Positions 17,827 to 21,184 of a stretch of 21,184 nucleotides of DNA are shown here, in pieces; position 1 is the first letter of the stretch; every line of letters starts with the position of its first letter. Made by a program: the position numbers and the translations under genes. The DNA lies in the IMG/VR virus record IMGVR_UViG_3300025141_000941, positions 1-21,184 of that record; one strand, written 5' to 3'. This DNA comes from a virus. The notes beneath the pieces are model-generated. The model saw only the letters and a program-made list of their open reading frames with translations, had not been told where the DNA came from and ran no database searches.

Positions 17827-18387
17827 ATGGCCGTCATCACTTATCTCGATTTGCAGGATTACATGGGGAAGACGTTCACGTCGACCCAACAGACTGCCGC
17901 TACGTCCCTCGTTGGCGCCCTAGAGCGGGAACTGGGGGCGATCCTTGGCCGGTCCCTGACTGGCATTACGGTTACGAGTGAGGCTCACGTTTTACAGGCA
18001 GGACAGCGTCAGATCTTCCTTAGGGAATATCCGGTCAATACGGTCACTGCCCTTAGCGTTGGGGACCTTGGGTCTGAAACGGCGCAAACTCTCAGCGACT
18101 ACGACATCTATAAATGGGGGATTGACGGTCTTCGAATCGCCACACAGGGCCTATCCGCGCTCGTGACCTACACGGCCGGTATGGCCGCTGCTGACGCGCA
18201 GAAGTTGGAGGCGGTCATGCTGCGAGCCTCTGCTCGGGAGATGTCCGCCATATTGGCCGACGCTCAGGGTTTGGAGCGGCTCAGTATCGAAGGTGTATCA
18301 ATGCAGTTCGCTAACGGAGGCCAAGGCGGGTTTACCGACGATGACCTCAGGCACGTCAGGCGGTATCACCGCAAGGGTGTGTTCTGA
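17827..18387 (+). CDS. Head-tail connector (adaptor) protein
   Basis: The 186-residue product begins MAVITYLDLQDYMGKTFTST, then has a helical segment (AATSLVGALERELGAILG), a beta region (HVLQAGQRQIFLREYPVNTV), WGIDGLRI..LSALVTYTAG, and helices (EAVMLRASAREMSAILADAQ) with the tail DDDLRHVRRYHRKGVF. This order, an N-terminal helix pair, central strands with R.I.L..YPV..V, and C-terminal helices, is that of HK97 gp6/SPP1 gp15-type adaptors that bind below the portal. It is followed directly by the remaining connector genes, which supports the call. Confidence 0.75.
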   Translation: MAVITYLDLQDYMGKTFTSTQQTAATSLVGALERELGAILGRSLTGITVTSEAHVLQAGQRQIFLREYPVNTVTALSVGDLGSETAQTLSDYDIYKWGIDGLRIATQGLSALVTYTAGMAAADAQKLEAVMLRASAREMSAILADAQGLERLSIEGVSMQFANGGQGGFTDDDLRHVRRYHRKGVF

Positions 18388-18713
18388 TGCGTGGGGCGAA
18401 CCATTCTCTTAGGATTCGCGCCCGCACACCTTCGACTGATGCAGAAGGAAGAGTGTCGTACACGAATAGCGACACGACCGTTCAGGGGCACGTTTCTGTC
18501 CGCGCCGCCACGGCGGTGACGCCAGATTCACGCGGCCAGTTTGTGCAGCAGTTGCGTGGGGTCGCGTTGGTGCCCCTCGGGACAACTGTGACCGACAACG
18601 ATCAGGTCGTCGTTACCGGTATCGATACGGTGGTCAACGGCACCTATGACATTGACACTGTCCAGTACACACGCGCTCATTTGCGGCTGGCATTACGCGG
18701 GGACCCGACCTAA
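18387..18713 (+). CDS. Head-closure (stopper)-like protein, 108 aa
   Basis: The ATG shares one base with the preceding stop (TGATG). The product is mostly predicted beta: LRIRARTPSTDAEGRVSYTN, VQGHVSVRAATAVTPDSRGQ, GVALVPLGTTVTDNDQVVVT, YDIDTVQYTRAHLRLALRGD. The final pattern (V..G..YDID.VQ....HLRL.LR) is typical of small beta-barrel stoppers (SPP1 gp16/phage connector family) that seal packaged DNA. Assignment rests on fold pattern and position between the adaptor and the gp10-like protein. Confidence 0.65.
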   Translation: MRGANHSLRIRARTPSTDAEGRVSYTNSDTTVQGHVSVRAATAVTPDSRGQFVQQLRGVALVPLGTTVTDNDQVVVTGIDTVVNGTYDIDTVQYTRAHLRLALRGDPT

Positions 18714-19354
18714 TGCGAGGCTCGGGGCCGCAGACCAGTTATGCACAGGCGACGCTCGCCAACGCTCTGCGCGTGTTCCAAGCGGGTTCGGGCAGGGGAA
18801 CGAGTGGCCTTAAGGCGGCCGGTGCATTGATTGGTTCACAGTGGGCGAAAGCGATCCAAGCCTCATTGAGTGTCCCCGGGGGTTCAATGGGGGCGGCGAT
18901 CATCGGTCAGTCGAGACAAACCCCGTCCGCTCCGGGGACGCCTCCACACAGACAGTCGGGTGCTTTGCGGGACAGCATCAAATGGAGGACAGCCCGGTTG
19001 GCGGGTCAGAAGATGGGCACGGGTGCGTTCATGCGGAGCGGACGGGTTGTCATCGATATTTACCAAGATCCGAATGCGCCGGATTACGACGGCGACAAGG
19101 CCGGTTCCCATGTGTACTACGGGGCGCTCCACGAGTTCGGTGGGGTAATGAACGGGCGGACGTACCCGGAGAGGCCCTTTTTTAGGCCGCAACTCAGAAG
19201 CCCGGCAATGAGGGCTATGGTTAGAACCCACACTCGCAACTTTTTCATCGCTGAGGAAGTAGCGGCAGCGGCGAGAATGAGGCACTTGAAGATGCACATG
19301 GTGCCGATCATTATGGGCTCGACACGTTCGCTCAGACCGATGAAGTTCAACTAA
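18713..19354 (+). CDS. HK97 gp10-like tail-completion protein
   Basis: The ATG shares a base with the upstream stop (TAATG). The product is 213 residues. The N-terminal half is helical and glycine-rich. SAPGTPPHRQSGALRDSIKW is the typical gp10-family stretch (PP...TG.L..SI). HVYYGALHEFGG and YPERPFFRPQL are the family's most conserved blocks (YA...EFG, .R.FL.PA). The C-terminal 40 residues are basic helix. Proteins of this family help join head and tail. It overlaps the next gene in the same coupled manner. Confidence 0.8.
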   Translation: MRGSGPQTSYAQATLANALRVFQAGSGRGTSGLKAAGALIGSQWAKAIQASLSVPGGSMGAAIIGQSRQTPSAPGTPPHRQSGALRDSIKWRTARLAGQKMGTGAFMRSGRVVIDIYQDPNAPDYDGDKAGSHVYYGALHEFGGVMNGRTYPERPFFRPQLRSPAMRAMVRTHTRNFFIAEEVAAAARMRHLKMHMVPIIMGSTRSLRPMKFN

Positions 19355-19743
19355 TGGCTTCCGTCGCTTCCGTTCTCCGCACGGCAATCGTGGACGCGAA
19401 TCTGTCGAATGTTACGACCAAGGTCTTCCGAGACTTTGCCCCTGACAACATCTCCACACCGTTTGTGACGTTCACGGATGACGTGAGCCGGTCCCCTGCT
19501 CTCATCGGCGACAGGACGGTTCTCACCCAGTCGCGGATGACCACAGTCCACCTGTGGCAAGACCTCGATTCCGAGGATCTCGCTCTGGTCGACAGCCTGC
19601 ACGCAGCAGTCGACAACGCGACTCTCACAGGCGCCGACAAAACGATTTTCGGTTGCCGCGTGGATGGCATCGCACGGCTAATTGACCCGCCGTCGAACTC
19701 TTGCCAGCATGCTTTGACCGTCACTTTGACGCAGGGGGCCTGA
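19354..19743 (+). CDS. Tail terminator-like protein
   Basis: The ATG shares a base with the upstream stop (TAATG). The 129-residue product begins MASVASVLRTAIVDANLSNV, then has PFVTFTDDVSRSPALIGDR, TVHLWQDLDSEDLALVDSLH and CQHALTVTLT. The order (short helix, strand, VQV-like strand with W, helix, final strand) is that of the lambda gpU/DUF3168 tail-terminator family, which caps the tail tube and connects it to the head. The gene position after a gp10-like protein is the usual one. Confidence 0.7.
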   Translation: MASVASVLRTAIVDANLSNVTTKVFRDFAPDNISTPFVTFTDDVSRSPALIGDRTVLTQSRMTTVHLWQDLDSEDLALVDSLHAAVDNATLTGADKTIFGCRVDGIARLIDPPSNSCQHALTVTLTQGA

Positions 19744-20414
19744 TGGCATTCACGACTATCACCGCTACGGGGACGTATCTCCAGTCTGACGGCAGCACCC
19801 CAGCGGTCGGGACAGTCTCGTTCGTCGCGTCGAACGCGATGACGGACTCGTCGAACAATCAGGTTGTTTCCCCGACGTTGATCACAGGCACCCTCAATGG
19901 GTCTGGGGCGTTCTCGGTCACGTTGACTGCTACGGATGACGCGACGACGCAGCCGTCCGGCACGACCTATGAGGTCACGGAGCGGATCACCGGCGCAGCG
20001 GAGAACAAGTACAACATTGGGGTCGCAGCAGCAGCGACAAACGGAACTTTCGACCTTGCGGATATCACTCCGGTAACCGATCCGATTGTGCAGTACTCGT
20101 ATGCGACTGTCGCCTATGTGGATTCACAGTTGGGGTTGACGGCGTCGAACTTGCCGTTTTCGGCTACCGCGGAGATCTCATCGACGAATGTTCAGGCAGC
20201 CGTTGTGGAGGTCAGGGCGAAGTCGAAGTACACGCATGACCAGTCGGTGCCTTCTGGAACGTGGTCGATTACGCATAATTTGGGTTTCCGGCCGAACGTC
20301 GCGGTGGTCGATACGTCAGACACCGTCTGCTTTGGAGACATTGACTATACGAACGACAATGCGCTGGTGGTGACCTTCGCACAGTCATTCGGCGGGAAGG
20401 CGTATCTTTCATAG
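19743..20414 (+). CDS. Minor tail / fibre-like protein, 223 aa
   Basis: ATG 19743 shares a base with the upstream stop (TGATG); AGGGGG lies just before. Residues 1-110 are Thr/Ser/Ala-rich beta (GTYLQSDGSTPAVGTVSFVA, TGTLNGSGAFSVTLTATDD, YEVTERITG), as in actinophage minor tail proteins with bacterial Ig-like or carbohydrate-contact domains. A linker with TNVQAAVVEVRA follows. The last 55 residues, SGTWSITHNLGFRPNVAVVD..ALVVTFAQSFGGKAYLS, match a common tail-fibre C-terminal domain (HNLG..P.V.V.D........V.Y......V...F..GGKAYLS). A major tail protein would normally be expected here. Confidence 0.75.
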   Translation: MAFTTITATGTYLQSDGSTPAVGTVSFVASNAMTDSSNNQVVSPTLITGTLNGSGAFSVTLTATDDATTQPSGTTYEVTERITGAAENKYNIGVAAAATNGTFDLADITPVTDPIVQYSYATVAYVDSQLGLTASNLPFSATAEISSTNVQAAVVEVRAKSKYTHDQSVPSGTWSITHNLGFRPNVAVVDTSDTVCFGDIDYTNDNALVVTFAQSFGGKAYLS

Positions 20415-20440
20415 GTAGGACCGTCCCGCAGGAGTCATAG

Positions 20441-21184
20441 ATGCCGAAATATCTGGTAAACGTCGATCTCAATCAGAACCAACTGGTCAAGGCTCGTATA
20501 GAGAACCTTGCCAGTGCCCCGGGGAGCCCCGTATCGGGGCAGGTGTACTACAACACTGGTAGTGGCACCATTCTTTTCTACAACGGCTCTGCATGGGTTG
20601 ACGTTGGCGGCGACATCGCTGGCGTTAGCGCCGGGACTGGGATGTCGGGTGGCGGGACCACCGGGACAGTCACCCTGAACCTTGCCGACACGGCAGTCAC
20701 GGCCTCGTCCTACGGGTCAGCATCAGCCGTTGGCACGTTCACGGTTGACGCCCAAGGTCGCCTCACTGCTGCGGCCAACGCCAACATCGCCATCGCCTCC
20801 ACGGCAGTCACTGACTTCACGGAGGCGGTACAGGATGTAGCAGGCGCACAGATCGTTACAAACGGCTCCCACACGGGACTCTCTGCCGCTTATGACGACG
20901 CGGGCGACGGCGCAGTCGATCTGTCCCTTACCAACACTGGCGTCACTGCTGCCGCTTACGGCTCTGCTACCGCTGTTGGCACATTCACCGTCGATGCCAA
21001 GGGTCGCCTCACCGCCGCCGCCGACGCAACCATCGCTGTTGCTTCGACGGCCGTTACCGACTTCACCGAGGCCGTCCAAGACGTAGTCGGCGGGATGGTC
21101 ACGGGTAACACCGAGACCAGCATGACCGTCGCCTACGACGACTCCGACGGCACCCTCGACTTCGTCAACACTGGTGTTACCGCT
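20441..21184 (+). CDS. Repeat-containing tail-fibre-like protein, 3' end outside the window
   Basis: ATG 20441 has GGAG (20431-20434) six bases upstream. The frame stays open for 248 codons to the right edge. Residues 1-60 (MPKYLVNVDLNQNQLVKARI, then GQVYYNTGSGTILFYNGSAW) are a fibre head segment known from phage tail proteins. Then SAGTGMSGGGTTGTVTLNLA leads into tandem repeats of about 82 residues, each with YGSA.AVGTFTVDA.GRLTA, TAVTDFTEAVQDV and AYDD. The DNA period is 246 bases (20729 to 20975). The copies are diverged at synonymous positions, so the repeat is old and selected at protein level. The repeat probably forms a trimeric beta shaft. Confidence 0.8.
   Translation, partial: MPKYLVNVDLNQNQLVKARIENLASAPGSPVSGQVYYNTGSGTILFYNGSAWVDVGGDIAGVSAGTGMSGGGTTGTVTLNLADTAVTASSYGSASAVGTFTVDAQGRLTAAANANIAIASTAVTDFTEAVQDVAGAQIVTNGSHTGLSAAYDDAGDGAVDLSLTNTGVTAAAYGSATAVGTFTVDAKGRLTAAADATIAVASTAVTDFTEAVQDVVGGMVTGNTETSMTVAYDDSDGTLDFVNTGVTA

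Overview
This window is a stretch of a tailed double-stranded DNA phage genome, or a prophage or metagenomic phage contig, most likely infecting an actinobacterium. The phage call rests on an uninterrupted head-assembly module: a portal-MuF fusion, a prohead protease, an HK97-type major capsid protein, head-tail connectors, a gp10-like tail protein, a tail terminator and fibre-like proteins. The actinobacterial host is inferred from a WhiB iron-sulphur regulator, moderately high GC, GTG and TTG starts, and repeated leaderless-promoter architecture (TANNNT six or seven bases before the start codon). No integrase, excisionase or attachment site is visible, so lifestyle cannot be decided. Neither terminase subunit is in the window.

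Layout. Positions 1-1250 hold the end of an HExxH protein followed by a string of tiny overlapping genes (26-52 codons), two of them predicted single-pass membrane proteins. Positions 1250-5590 look like a DNA-metabolism region: an unknown protein, a helix-hairpin-helix protein resembling the IS110 transposase C-terminus, a striking 600-base non-coding repeat array, an unknown acidic protein, a RecB/Cas4-type nuclease, a LexA-type winged-helix protein and SSB. One leftward gene (Nmad1/DUF1599-like) converges on ssb and diverges from a rightward operon of small zinc-binding phage proteins (6210-8080), whose promoter carries a 19-base dyad operator candidate. After a terminator-like hairpin (8203-8225), two small genes lead into the virion module (8741 onward).

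The virion module is interrupted twice by non-structural cargo flanked by hairpins and promoters. An HTH protein and a calcineurin-like phosphoesterase lie between the protease and the capsid gene. A small unknown protein, an HNH protein, a lipoprotein with a transglycosylase-like domain, another unknown and WhiB lie between the capsid gene and the connectors. Connector and tail-completion genes then follow in tight TGATG/TAATG coupling, and the window ends in a repeat-containing fibre-like gene.

The most unusual feature is the array at 2924-3531. The heptamer GATACCC recurs 11 times in one orientation about every 54 bases, and between successive heptamers lie hairpin arms that alternate strand, so every possible hairpin displays one heptamer in its loop. 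A solo hairpin of the same architecture lies at 1877-1930, and a 17-of-19 match to an array unit lies in the ssb leader at 5106. I do not recognise this element. A regulator-binding array, a replication origin or a structured RNA are all possible.
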